Assembly: GCF_900091955.1 (NCBI RefSeq)
Contig: NZ_FMDF01000034.1
Span: forward strand, 1 to 64,000
Direction of reading: 5' to 3'
Length of the DNA stretch: 64,000 nucleotides
From: Streptomyces sp. Ncost-T10-10d
Lineage (GTDB): Bacteria > Actinomycetota > Actinomycetes > Streptomycetales > Streptomycetaceae
Shown piece after piece: positions 29,111 through 37,841 of the stretch; position 1 is the stretch's first letter, and the number at the start of each line of letters is the position of its first letter. The notes below the pieces were generated by a model. That model ran no database searches. It was not told the DNA's origin and saw only the letters and a program-made list of their open reading frames with translations. A program made the position numbers and the translations under genes.

Positions 29111-29841
29111 GCACCGGTGTCCCCGCAGGCTACGACCCGTACGCCTTCGCACCCTTCGCGGTCACGGTCGACCTCGCCGTCTTCACGGTCCGTGGCACCC
29201 GGCTGCATGTCCTGCTCGTCGAAAGGGGCGAGGACCCGTACAAGGGCCACTGGGCGCTGCCCGGCGGCTTCGTCCTGCCCCGGGAGTCCGCAGAGGACGC
29301 CGCCCGCCGGGAGCTCGCCGAGGAGACCGGACTGACCGAGCACACCGTCTCGGCCCTCCACCTGGAACAGCTGCGTACCTACAGCGATCCGGACCGCGAC
29401 CCGAGGATGCGGGTCGTCTCCGTCGCCTACGCCGCACTCGTACCCGACCTGCCCGAACCGCACAGCGGCGGCGATGCGGCCAGCGCCCGGTGGTGGGACG
29501 CCGGAGCACCCGGATCCCTCGCCTTCGACCACGACCGCATCCTCGCCGACGCACACGACCGGATCGGCGCCAAACTCGAGTACAGCTGTCTGGCCACCGC
29601 CTTCTGCCCGCCCGAATTCACCCTGGGGGAACTCCAGCAGGTGTACGAGACGGTCTGGGGCGTCGAACTGGACCGGCCCAACTTCCGGCGCAAGGTCCTC
29701 ACCACGCCCGGCTTCGTCCAGGCCGTGGAGGGATCGCCGCGCCGCACCGGCGGACGGGGGAAACCGGCCGCGCTCTACCGGGCGGGTGCCGCTACCGCCC
29801 TGCACCCTCCACTCCTGAGACCGGAAGGAAGAACCACGTGA
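29107..29841 (+). CDS. nrtR: NrtR, NUDIX-type transcriptional regulator of NAD metabolism
   Basis: 244 residues. An N-terminal Nudix-like domain (VTVDLAVFTVRGTRLHVLLVERGEDPYKGHWALPGGFV, then ESAEDAARRELAEETGL) is followed from about residue 160 by a winged-helix domain (FTLGELQQVYETVWGVELDRPNFRRKVL). This is the NrtR architecture, in which ADP-ribose or related ligands release DNA. The Nudix box is largely intact, so residual hydrolase activity is possible. ATG 29107 overlaps the pnuC-nadR stop (ATGA), and the gene's own stop overlaps the next GTG. It probably autoregulates through the 17-bp palindrome at 27276. Confidence 0.88.
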   Translation: MSTGVPAGYDPYAFAPFAVTVDLAVFTVRGTRLHVLLVERGEDPYKGHWALPGGFVLPRESAEDAARRELAEETGLTEHTVSALHLEQLRTYSDPDRDPRMRVVSVAYAALVPDLPEPHSGGDAASARWWDAGAPGSLAFDHDRILADAHDRIGAKLEYSCLATAFCPPEFTLGELQQVYETVWGVELDRPNFRRKVLTTPGFVQAVEGSPRRTGGRGKPAALYRAGAATALHPPLLRPEGRTT

Positions 29842-30860
29842 TCGTGACCAGGACCATCACCAAACAGGCCGCCACCGGCGCACTGACCGGGCTCGCGCTC
29901 GGCGATGCACTGGGCTTCCCGACCGAGTTCAACAACGTGCCGTCGATCCTTGCCAAGTGCGGGCCGTGGCGTCAGATGCGACTGCCGAAGCCGGCGATCG
30001 TCACCGACGACACCCAGATGACGCTGGCCCTGGGGCGGGGCATCCGTACCGCCATGGACCGCGGGCTGCTCACCCCGCTGCGGCTGGTCCGCCCGGTGCG
30101 CGAGGAGTTCGTCGACTGGTACCACTCGCCCGACAACAACCGCGCCCCCGGCCGCACCTGCATGACCGCCTGCCGCCTGCTCGACAGCGACCGGCTCTGG
30201 CAGGAGGCCAGCCAGACCGGCTCCAAGGGCTGCGGCGCCAATATGCGGGTCGCGCCGGTCGGGCTCGTGCCGGGGCTGAGCGAAGAACAGCGCTCCGGCG
30301 CCGCCCAGTTGCAGGCCGCCCTCACCCACGGCCACCCGACCGCCCTCGCCGCGTCCGACCTGATGGCCCGCGCGGTGTACCTGCTGGCGCAGGGAGCGGA
30401 GCCGATGGGTCTGATCGGGCAACTGCGCAGTTACGCGTACGAGAACAGCAGCCGCTACCTCACGCGCTGGCTCGGCGACCTCTGGCGGTACGCGGGCGAC
30501 TCCTCCCCGGAGCTGTACATCCAGCGCGGCTGGGACGAATGCCTCACCGCGCTGGCCCGCGTCCAGGACGCCCTGCGCGACCCGTCCCCGGAGACCGACC
30601 CCTGCGAGACCACCGGCGACGGCTGGATCGCCGAGGAAGCCCTCGCCACTGCCCTGCACTGCTTCCTGCTCTTCCCCGAAGAACCCGTCACCGCGCTGCG
30701 CCGGGCCGCCTGCACCCGGGGCGACTCGGACTCCCTCGGCTGCCTGACCGGCGCTCTCGCCGGTGCGCACCTGGGGGCGGGGGCCTGGCCCAAGGAGTGG
30801 TCGGAACGGATCGAGTACCGGAGCGATCTGCTGTCGCTGGGGGCGCTCTGGGACGCTTGA
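29838..30860 (+). CDS. ADP-ribosylglycohydrolase (DraG/ARH family)
   Basis: 340 residues from GTG 29838, coupled to nrtR by a 4-nt overlap. Family motifs are the N-terminal GALTGLALGDALGFPTEF (about 12-29), the metal site TDDTQMTLALGRGI (about 56-69) and the C-terminal metal-binding loop GDSDSLGCLTGALAGAHLG. It should remove ADP-ribose from a protein or nucleic-acid substrate, or open O-acetyl-ADP-ribose. In an operon for NAD synthesis controlled by an ADP-ribose sensor, it would feed ADP-ribose back to NrtR and to NUDIX enzymes; this is inference. Confidence 0.88.
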   Translation: MIVTRTITKQAATGALTGLALGDALGFPTEFNNVPSILAKCGPWRQMRLPKPAIVTDDTQMTLALGRGIRTAMDRGLLTPLRLVRPVREEFVDWYHSPDNNRAPGRTCMTACRLLDSDRLWQEASQTGSKGCGANMRVAPVGLVPGLSEEQRSGAAQLQAALTHGHPTALAASDLMARAVYLLAQGAEPMGLIGQLRSYAYENSSRYLTRWLGDLWRYAGDSSPELYIQRGWDECLTALARVQDALRDPSPETDPCETTGDGWIAEEALATALHCFLLFPEEPVTALRRAACTRGDSDSLGCLTGALAGAHLGAGAWPKEWSERIEYRSDLLSLGALWDA

Positions 30861-30863
30861 TCC

Positions 30864-31673
30864 ATGAGTACGGAAACGCACCTGCAAGAGGCCGGGCTGC
30901 CGGTCACGGACTTCGGCCCGGTGCTCGCCGAAGAGCGCGACCCGCTGGTGTTCGCCACGGTCTCCGGAGCGCATCTGTACGGGTTCCCGTCCAGGGACTC
31001 GGATGTGGACCTTCGGGGGGTCCATCTCCTGCCCGCGGACGAACTCCTCGGGCTGCGCAAGCCCGAGGAGACACGCTCGCGGATCTGGGACAGGGGCGGG
31101 GTCGAGATGGACCTGGTCACCCATGATCTGCGGAAGTTCGTGCGGTTGATGCTGAAACCGAACGGCTACGTGCTGGAACAGTTGCTGTCTCCGCTCGTTG
31201 TGCACACGAGTGAGCTGCACGCGGAACTGGTGGATCTGGCACCCGATGTGCTCACCCGCAATCACGCGCACCACTACCGGGGCTTTGCCCGCACCCAGTG
31301 GCGGCTCTTCGAGAGGACGGGCGAACTGAAGCCGCTGCTGTACACGTTCCGGGCGCTGCTCACCGGTATCCATCTGATGCGCAGCGGTGAGGTGCGGGCG
31401 CATCTGCCGACGCTCCTCGGGGAGGTGGCCGCTCCGGCGTATCTGCCCGAGCTGATCGCCGCGAAGGGCGAGGCCGAGCACAAGGGAGCGGAGGACGCGG
31501 ACGGCGCAGTGGTGTCCCGGGACGTCGGGATGCTGCACGGGGTGCTTGACGAGGCGCAGGCGGAATCCAGGCTTCCCGAGGTGGCCGGTGGGTTCGACGG
31601 GCTGCACGATCTCGTGGTGCGTGCGCGGTCGACGGGGTGGGCGTCGTTGTCCTCGAGCGCCGGACGGGCTTGA
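30864..31673 (+). CDS. RlaP-type nucleotidyltransferase (Pol-beta superfamily)
   Basis: 269 residues, 3 nt after the ADP-ribosylglycohydrolase gene, so in the same operon. The nucleotidyltransferase signature is SGAHLYGFPSRDSDVDLRGVHLLP (about 32-55), with the catalytic DSD.D acids and a third acid in GVEMDLVTHDLRKF. The remainder is helical (HHYRGFARTQWRLFERTGELKPLLYTFRALLTGIHLMRSG). This matches the family named RlaP (RNA-ligase-associated Pol-beta), predicted to act in RNA repair. The target RNA is not known. A degenerate C-terminus ends in Ser/Ala-rich sequence. Confidence 0.8.
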   Translation: MSTETHLQEAGLPVTDFGPVLAEERDPLVFATVSGAHLYGFPSRDSDVDLRGVHLLPADELLGLRKPEETRSRIWDRGGVEMDLVTHDLRKFVRLMLKPNGYVLEQLLSPLVVHTSELHAELVDLAPDVLTRNHAHHYRGFARTQWRLFERTGELKPLLYTFRALLTGIHLMRSGEVRAHLPTLLGEVAAPAYLPELIAAKGEAEHKGAEDADGAVVSRDVGMLHGVLDEAQAESRLPEVAGGFDGLHDLVVRARSTGWASLSSSAGRA

Positions 31674-31725
31674 ACGTCCGCCCGACCAGGGGTGAACGGT
31701 CCGCCCACCGGCGGGGGCGGGCCGT

Positions 31726-32430
31726 TCACCCCTCGTCGGGCCGGAGAGCGGACGACCGGCGGGTGCGGATCAGGAAGTCTTCCACGCGGGCCCGGTCCGG
31801 CCGTGGGGGGAGCGGGGAGCACCCGGCCGCCTCGTCGTTCTCCTCGGCCAGGCGGGTCATGCGGCGTTCGACCTCCGGCCACGGCACCTCGCCGCGCTTC
31901 ACCGCCAGCAGCTCCTCCCGGGCCGGCCCCACCTCGATCACGAGCTCGCCCGTGCGCAGCAGATCCCGGCCGCTGGTCAGCAGCCGCAGCAGATGCATGG
32001 CGTGCTTCCAGCGCGGCGCCCCGTACTGCCGTACGTCCGCCTCCAGCTTCCTGTGCTGGCCCAACGCGTACCGGACGAAGGTCTGATGGGCCAGTCGCGA
32101 CAGGAACGCCCCGCGCAGGGAAAGGAGTTCACGGCCCACCGTGTCGACGTGTTCCACCAGCGGCGAGTGCAGGCACTCCAGCACATTGGGGTTGGCCCGC
32201 AGGGCCAGCTCGCAGAAGCGTTCCAGCTCCCAGGAGAACTGCTCCTTCGCCGGGCCGTCGACATGCGTCGGTGGCTTGTCGAACCGCCAGAACAGCGGGG
32301 TCGGCGCGAGGAAGACGCCGCGCCGGTCGGTGTCGCTGCCGTCCGTGGCGAGCCCGAAGGCGCGTGAGCCCATCACGCAGGAGTAGACCGTGTGGTCGCG
32401 TACGAGAGCCTCGGAGTCAGGGGTGATCAT
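31726..32430 (-). CDS. Second RlaP-type nucleotidyltransferase, convergent
   Basis: 234 residues, ATG at 32430. The signature is MGSRAFGLATDGSDTDRRGVFLAP (about 20-43), with the metal-binding DTD. NPNVLECLHSPLV and RYALGQHRKLEADVRQYGAPRWKHAMHLLRLL follow, the same layout as the gene it faces. The two are paralogues of modest similarity arranged tail to tail with 52 bp between stops. This protein has the G-S..(F/Y)G form more typical of RlaP. It may act on a different RNA end or as a partner. Its start is divergent from the large helical-repeat gene. Confidence 0.82.
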   Translation of the reverse strand: MITPDSEALVRDHTVYSCVMGSRAFGLATDGSDTDRRGVFLAPTPLFWRFDKPPTHVDGPAKEQFSWELERFCELALRANPNVLECLHSPLVEHVDTVGRELLSLRGAFLSRLAHQTFVRYALGQHRKLEADVRQYGAPRWKHAMHLLRLLTSGRDLLRTGELVIEVGPAREELLAVKRGEVPWPEVERRMTRLAEENDEAAGCSPLPPRPDRARVEDFLIRTRRSSALRPDEG

Positions 32431-32542
32431 GCCGGCGAGGTTACGTGGGCGAAAACGTGTTGCACCGGAAGACCCTCGGTGTCACGATCACCACCATGAC
32501 GATGATCGGAAAGGCTCGCCGCGCCGCCCTCCGGTGAGCGCG

Positions 32543-35500
32543 ATGACGACACCTCCGTACCCCAGAGAAGAAGCAACCGCTCTGTACACCAGGTTCGAAC
32601 ACCTGCCGTACCCGGCCCGTATGCGGGCCATCGCCGAACACACCCGCTCCCTGGACGGCACCGCCTACCGCGCCGCGCACACGGCCCTGGACGCCGGGAA
32701 TCCCGATGAACGCCGACTGGCGCTGTTCCTGGCCGTCGTCCGCCGCGACCTCGACGCCGTCTCCCGGGCACTGGGCGATCCGCTGCTCAGACCGCGCGCC
32801 CTGGCCGCCGCGATCAGGCTTCCGGTCGACGAACAGACCCTGGCGGAGCTGGCGTTGGGTGATCTGAGGGACGTGCGTCATCACACGTACCGAATTCTCC
32901 GGCTGTCGGGCCGGTCCGCGCTCGCCGACCGGCTGCTCCCACAGGTCCACGAACGCCACGGCGACGAGGACACGGCCCGACTGCTGCCCGCCTGCACGCC
33001 CGAAGCGGCCGAACAATGGCTGCCACGCCTGGTCCGGCTGCCGCTCGGCGTTCTGCACGCCCTCGCCCGGACCGCGCCGGCCGCGCTCGCCGCCCATCTC
33101 GCCGACCGGCTGCCCACGAAGAGCGCCGAACGGTCCGAACCCAGGGGACTGCGCGCACGCAGCAGGTACCTCGTGCCCCGTCTCTGCACCCGCGATCCGG
33201 CGGCCGGGATGCTGCTGCTCGACCGGGCCCCTCATCTGGTCACCGGCACGACGATGGCCGCGCTGCTGTACGACCCCGCCGCCGTACTGGCCTCATTGCG
33301 GCGTACCGGCGCCGAACGCCTGCCCCTGCCCGCGGGGCTCTTGCCGCGGCGGGTGCTGAGCGCCCTCGCGGCCTGCACGCAGGAGGACATCGTCCTGCTC
33401 GCGACTGTCCTGCGCATCGAATCCCCCATGGGGCAGCGGCCCTTCGGGTCGTACGTGGCGCCGCAGCCGCTGCTCGCTCTGCTGCCGCCGGAGCGACGGC
33501 GGCGAGCGGTCGAATCGAGGTCCGCCGACGGGCTCACCGCCTGGCGGGGCGAACTCGGCGGCGTCGCCGCCCTCGCACCGGCCGACAGGGCCGAGATCGC
33601 CACACGCTGGCTGAACGGACGGGTCGGGCGCCGGACGTACGCGCGCAGCTTCGTCACGGCCCTGCTCCCGCTGCCCGACGGCGAGCCGCGGCTGCGGGAA
33701 CTCGCCGCCGCGCACCGCCCGTTCGAACGGGCGGCCGCCTGGCCCGCGCTGCTGGACTGCGCCGCACTGCACGGCGATCCGCAGGAGTACGCGCGTGTCC
33801 TCACCTCCTGCGAACGGGCCTGGCACGATCAGGAGGAGGTGCGCCGCGCGGCCCTGGCCGCGGCCGGCGCCGCCCCGGAGGCGTTGCTGGACGCGGCACC
33901 GTACGCGGTTCTGCGGGACGCCGCGATGACCACGGTGCAGTCCCGTGATTCGACGAGGGCGTCGCTCCTGGCCGCCGAGGAGTGGCTGCGGCGCACGGCG
34001 GTGAGCGCCGCCGGCAACGGTGACCTGGACCGGGCCGTCGCGGTCGTCGGTCTGCTGGTCCAGGTCCTCGCCGACCCGCGCGGCTCCGGAACCGTCCGGC
34101 CGCTGCCGTCGGGCAGGGACGTGGCCGTCCACATGTGGGAGCGCGGCGGCCCGTGGGCCGCGCGATCGCGCGTGCTGTTCGCGGCCCTGTTCGTACGTCA
34201 TCTGCCGCACATCCCCGATCTGGACGAGGAGATCGGCCGGGTGGCACGGGACATGTCGCAGGGAGAACAGGCCCGGCAGGCGACCGAACTGTGGCTCGCG
34301 GACCCGCTCACCCGGGAGCGACGCTGCGCCGAACTCCTCGCTGCCGTTCCCTCGTCGGTCGTCGCGCCGGTCGTCTGGCGAACGATCGCCCGTCGCCGGA
34401 CAGACCTGCTCGACACGGTCATGGACTGGGGACTGCCACCCCACTGGGTGCCGCGAATGAGCCGGAGCGTCCTCGGACGCTGGCTGCCGCGTCAGCGTGC
34501 CGCACTCGATGCGCACCTGTCCCGTATCGCCGCCGACGACGAGGCGCCACTGCTGGAACGGACCGACGCCGCCGCCCTGATGGGGGAGACGGACGGCCTG
34601 CGCACGCTGGCCGGGACGGCGCCGCAGCCCGTTGCCGCGGCCGCCCTCACCGCGCTGGGGGAGCGCGCTGCCGACAGCGGCGGAGTACCGGCCCATCCCC
34701 GGACCCTGGACTTCCTGCTCGGACACGCCGGGAGAGGAGGGGTACGGGGGCGGGCCGCGATGACCGGTGTGCGGGCCCTGCTCGACACGGTGCCGGACGA
34801 CGAGGCCGTCGCGCGGTTCAGCCGGGTCGTCCTGGATGTCACCGGGTCCGTCGGCAGCCGGAAGGCGGCCGTGCGCGGGCTGTCCGCGCTGTCCTCGCCG
34901 ATGGCCTTCGCGGCCGTGCTGGCCGGATGGGACGTACCCGGTCAGCACCGTGACGTGCACGCCACGATGGTCGGGGCGCTCGTGACCCGCATGGACGCTC
35001 CCGGTGTCGCCGAGCGGTTCACGGCGCAGCTTCACCATGAGGCGGTGCGTGACCGGGTGATGGCGGCGCGGCCCGACCGGCCGTCGGCCGCCGACGCCCT
35101 GGGCAGGTTCCTCGCGCAGACGGTTGCCACGGGGGAGAAGGCGGCCGCGACGGCCGCCGCCCGCGCGCTCCTCGGCATGACGGGAACCGCCGCTGTCCGC
35201 GAAGTCGTCGCCGCCGCGGTGAGCGACAGCGGCCGCCCGAGCGGGGTCCGCGGTGACGCGGCGCGCCTGCTGTGCGCATGGGCCGGCACCCGGGAGGGGC
35301 GGTCGGCGCTGACGGGTGCGCTCGATGCGGTGGTGGGCCAGGTCCGTTCCGCGGGCGAGGGGGAGAGGCGGGACGCGCTGCTGGTCCTCGACTCGCTGAC
35401 GCGGGAGTACGGGTCGCGCCCGGTTGCCGCCCTGGACGCCGTCACCGAGGCGCTCCGGGCTGCGGGGCTCGGCCGTACCGCGTCCGGAGTGGCGCTGTCG

Positions 35501-35872
35501 GCGGCTCTGGCGTCGCTGACCGAGGCGGACGAGGGGAGGGACGGTGCGACCGTCGAACGGTGGGACCGGTGGCTGGTTCTGGCAGGGGAGCGGCCAGGAT
35601 CCCTCGATGCCATCCGGTACGAGTGGCGGGGGCCGCGGCCGGCGGTGCCGATCGCGGCGATCGGTACGGTGGTGGCCGCCCTGCGGGCGCGGGGATCGGC
35701 CGTTGCGGAACTGGCCGCGGTGGAGCTGGTGGCCCGGGCGGGCGGGACCACCCGGTGGGCGGATCCCTGGCCCGGCGAACTGGCCGCGCTGAGGGGCAGC
35801 GAACATCCGGACGTCGCGGAGGTGGCACTTCTGGCCGATGTCCGGCGGAGCAGTCCGGCGACCGCCGGTTGA
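32543..35872 (+). CDS. Large helical-repeat (HEAT-like) protein of unknown function
   Basis: 1109 residues from ATG 32543 (MTTPPYPREEATALYTRFEHLPYPARM); GTG 32534 is an alternative and neither has a clear ribosome site. The protein is Ala/Leu/Arg-rich throughout and consists of repeated helix pairs (for example RRLALFLAVVRRDLDAVSRALGD and RGRAAMTGVRALLDTVPDDEAVARFSR), in keeping with a HEAT-type solenoid. There is no signal peptide, membrane helix or recognisable catalytic motif. It would be a cytoplasmic scaffold or regulatory protein. It starts about 110 bp from the divergent RlaP-type gene, so shared control is possible. Confidence 0.72.
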   Translation: MTTPPYPREEATALYTRFEHLPYPARMRAIAEHTRSLDGTAYRAAHTALDAGNPDERRLALFLAVVRRDLDAVSRALGDPLLRPRALAAAIRLPVDEQTLAELALGDLRDVRHHTYRILRLSGRSALADRLLPQVHERHGDEDTARLLPACTPEAAEQWLPRLVRLPLGVLHALARTAPAALAAHLADRLPTKSAERSEPRGLRARSRYLVPRLCTRDPAAGMLLLDRAPHLVTGTTMAALLYDPAAVLASLRRTGAERLPLPAGLLPRRVLSALAACTQEDIVLLATVLRIESPMGQRPFGSYVAPQPLLALLPPERRRRAVESRSADGLTAWRGELGGVAALAPADRAEIATRWLNGRVGRRTYARSFVTALLPLPDGEPRLRELAAAHRPFERAAAWPALLDCAALHGDPQEYARVLTSCERAWHDQEEVRRAALAAAGAAPEALLDAAPYAVLRDAAMTTVQSRDSTRASLLAAEEWLRRTAVSAAGNGDLDRAVAVVGLLVQVLADPRGSGTVRPLPSGRDVAVHMWERGGPWAARSRVLFAALFVRHLPHIPDLDEEIGRVARDMSQGEQARQATELWLADPLTRERRCAELLAAVPSSVVAPVVWRTIARRRTDLLDTVMDWGLPPHWVPRMSRSVLGRWLPRQRAALDAHLSRIAADDEAPLLERTDAAALMGETDGLRTLAGTAPQPVAAAALTALGERAADSGGVPAHPRTLDFLLGHAGRGGVRGRAAMTGVRALLDTVPDDEAVARFSRVVLDVTGSVGSRKAAVRGLSALSSPMAFAAVLAGWDVPGQHRDVHATMVGALVTRMDAPGVAERFTAQLHHEAVRDRVMAARPDRPSAADALGRFLAQTVATGEKAAATAAARALLGMTGTAAVREVVAAAVSDSGRPSGVRGDAARLLCAWAGTREGRSALTGALDAVVGQVRSAGEGERRDALLVLDSLTREYGSRPVAALDAVTEALRAAGLGRTASGVALSAALASLTEADEGRDGATVERWDRWLVLAGERPGSLDAIRYEWRGPRPAVPIAAIGTVVAALRARGSAVAELAAVELVARAGGTTRWADPWPGELAALRGSEHPDVAEVALLADVRRSSPATAG

Positions 35873-35984
35873 CGGCGGCCCGGCCCCGCTCAAGTGGCAG
35901 AAGCCCGGGTTCTCATCGACATGGCCCGAGGGCGGCCCCGCGGGCCGTCACCGCGCAGAAAGAGCGGAAGGAAATGTGCCTTCG

Positions 35985-36049
35985 GAACGTCCCACGCGGC
36001 CGGAGGACTCCGCCGTGGTGGCGAAGCCCTCCGGCCGCGTGGGACGTTC
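35985..36049. repeat. Long perfect inverted repeat after the helical-repeat gene
   Basis: Arms of 22 bp (35985-36006 and 36028-36049, starting GAACGTCCCACGCGG) pair perfectly around a 21-nt loop that itself contains CCGCC/GGCG. It lies in the 388-bp gap between the helical-repeat gene and aroH. An outer pairing of TCTCATCG (about 35911-35918) with CGATGAG (36052-36058) could extend it. It is probably a terminator for the upstream gene. I see no gene in the rest of the gap. Confidence 0.75.
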
Positions 36050-36260
36050 GCCGATGAGCCCGACACGCACCGGCCGCACACGTTCCGGTGAACGCGGTGA
36101 GCACCGTGAACCCCGCGGTCCCGTCCGTGCACGTCACCGCCCCGTCTCACTGGGGGAGCACACCGGCCACCGGGCGCGCCTCCCCTCTAGGCTGATCGTG
36201 CAGAGAGATCACGCAGGCGGACAGCAGGCGCGACACGTACGAAAGAGCGAGGAGCACGAC

Positions 36261-36623
36261 GTGGCGGTACGAGCGGTCCGTGGAGCCGTCCAGCTGGATC
36301 AGGACGAGGCCGGACACATGGACGAGCGGGTCAGCGCCCTGCTCACCGCCGTCCTGGAGCGCAACAACCTCGTCGCGGACGATCTGATCAGCATCTGGTT
36401 CACGGCCACCCCCGATCTGCACAGCGACTTCCCGGCCGCCGCGGCACGCGGGATCGGTATCGTCGACGTACCGCTGATCTGCGCCCAGGAACTGGACATC
36501 GTGGGGGCCATGCCCCGTGTGGTGCGCATCCTCGCGCATGTCGAGACGTACCTTCCCAAGTCCGAGATCGCGCACGTGTACCTCGGCGCCACCGCCGCCC
36601 TCCGCAAGGACATCGCCCAGTGA
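36261..36623 (+). CDS. aroH: Chorismate mutase, AroH class
   Basis: 120 residues from GTG 36261, with GAGGAG 7 nt upstream. It shows the monofunctional AroH/BsCM fold: VRAVRGAVQLDQDEAGHMDERVSALLTAVLERNNL, then ISIWFTATPDLHSDFPAAAAR and PRVVRILAHVE. Conserved Arg and Glu residues for chorismate binding are present (Arg7-like RGA, and Glu in the VLERNNL helix). It converts chorismate to prephenate, and the downstream overlapping gene uses that product. It is the first gene of an aroH-tyrA pair. Confidence 0.93.
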   Translation: MAVRAVRGAVQLDQDEAGHMDERVSALLTAVLERNNLVADDLISIWFTATPDLHSDFPAAAARGIGIVDVPLICAQELDIVGAMPRVVRILAHVETYLPKSEIAHVYLGATAALRKDIAQ

Positions 36624-37705
36624 GAACCGCCCTCGTCATCGGAACGGGCCTCGTCGGCACTTCCGCAGCCCTCGCCCTGGCCGGGCGCGGCATCCATGTC
36701 CACCTCGTCGACCACGACCCCGAATCGGCCCGCACCGCGGCCGCGCTCGGCGCCGGTACGGACGAGGCACCCGAGGGCCGCGTCGACCTGGCGATCATCG
36801 CCGTGCCGCCCGCCCATGTGGCCTCGGTGCTGGCCACCGCCATGCGGGACGGCGTGGCCCGCGGCTACCTCGACGTCGCCAGTGTCAAGGGCGGCCCGCG
36901 CCGCGAGCTGGAGGCCCGCGGCGTCGACCTCACGCCGTACATCGGTACGCACCCCATGGCCGGCAAGGAGCGATCGGGCCCCCTCGCCGCCACCGCGGAC
37001 CTCTTCGAGGGCCGCCCCTGGGTCCTCACCCCGACCCGTGACACCGACACCGAGGTCCTCAACCTCGCCCTGGAACTGGTCGCGCTCTGCCGCGCCGTAC
37101 CGGTCGTCATGGACGCGGACGCGCACGACCGGGCCGTCGCCCTGGTCTCCCATACCCCGCAGCTGATCTCGTCGATGGTCGCCGCCCGCCTGGAGGAGGC
37201 CGACGAGACCGCCGTCCGCCTCTGCGGCCAGGGCATCAGGGATGTCACCCGGATCGCCGCCTCCGACCCCCGGATGTGGGTGGAGATCCTCTCCGCCAAC
37301 CCCGGCCCGGTCGCCGACGTGCTGGCCGGGGTCGCCGCCGATCTGGACGAGACGGTACGGGCGCTGCGTGGTCTGCAGTCCGGTGACGACGACAAGCGCC
37401 GCGAGGGCACCGAAGGCATCGAGGACGTACTGCGCCGCGGCAACGCGGGCCGGGTCCGGGTGCCCGGCAAGCACGGGACGGCCCCCGCCTCCTACGAGAT
37501 CGTGTCCGTGCTCATCAGTGACCGGCCGGGCGAACTGGCCGGGATCTTCGCCGACGCCGGCCGGGCCGGGGTCAACGTCGAGGACGTCCGCATCGAGCAC
37601 GCCACCGGGCAGCAGGCGGGCCTGGTCCAGCTGATGGTCGAGCCGAGCGCGGCCCCCGAACTGAGCGCGGCGCTGCGCGACCGGGGCTGGTCGCTGCGCC
37701 AGTAG
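36620..37705 (+). CDS. tyrA: Prephenate dehydrogenase
   Basis: 361 residues from GTG 36620, overlapping aroH (GTGA). The N-terminal NAD(P) fold is VIGTGLVGTSAALALAGRG (about 6-24). The catalytic His motif is IGTHPMAGKERSGP (about 112-125). LVSHTPQLISSMVAARL follows, and a C-terminal ACT domain (SVLISDRPGELAGIFADAGRAGVNVEDVRIEHA, about 295-327) probably mediates feedback by tyrosine. It oxidatively decarboxylates prephenate to 4-hydroxyphenylpyruvate. With aroH it forms a two-step tyrosine unit. Confidence 0.94.
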   Translation: MRTALVIGTGLVGTSAALALAGRGIHVHLVDHDPESARTAAALGAGTDEAPEGRVDLAIIAVPPAHVASVLATAMRDGVARGYLDVASVKGGPRRELEARGVDLTPYIGTHPMAGKERSGPLAATADLFEGRPWVLTPTRDTDTEVLNLALELVALCRAVPVVMDADAHDRAVALVSHTPQLISSMVAARLEEADETAVRLCGQGIRDVTRIAASDPRMWVEILSANPGPVADVLAGVAADLDETVRALRGLQSGDDDKRREGTEGIEDVLRRGNAGRVRVPGKHGTAPASYEIVSVLISDRPGELAGIFADAGRAGVNVEDVRIEHATGQQAGLVQLMVEPSAAPELSAALRDRGWSLRQ

Positions 37706-37841
37706 GCCCGGGGCGGCGGGCCCGGGAGGCGGTTGTCCACAGGGGTGCAGAGGACCGCTCCGACACTCGGTAACCTTGTGCGGGGCGGGTTCGCGCGTCC
37801 CCGTCCCGCCCACCCCGTGTACCAGGAAGGTGTCCACCACC

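Noticed and set aside
26045..29152. A 1035-residue open frame on the minus strand
   Set aside because: It is antisense to rluB and pnuC-nadR and has no recognisable motifs or ribosome site.
33293..35893. An 866-residue minus-strand frame opposite the helical-repeat gene
   Set aside because: The plus frame has the proper GC3 bias and helical repeat pattern. The minus frame is low-complexity Arg/Gly/Pro sequence.
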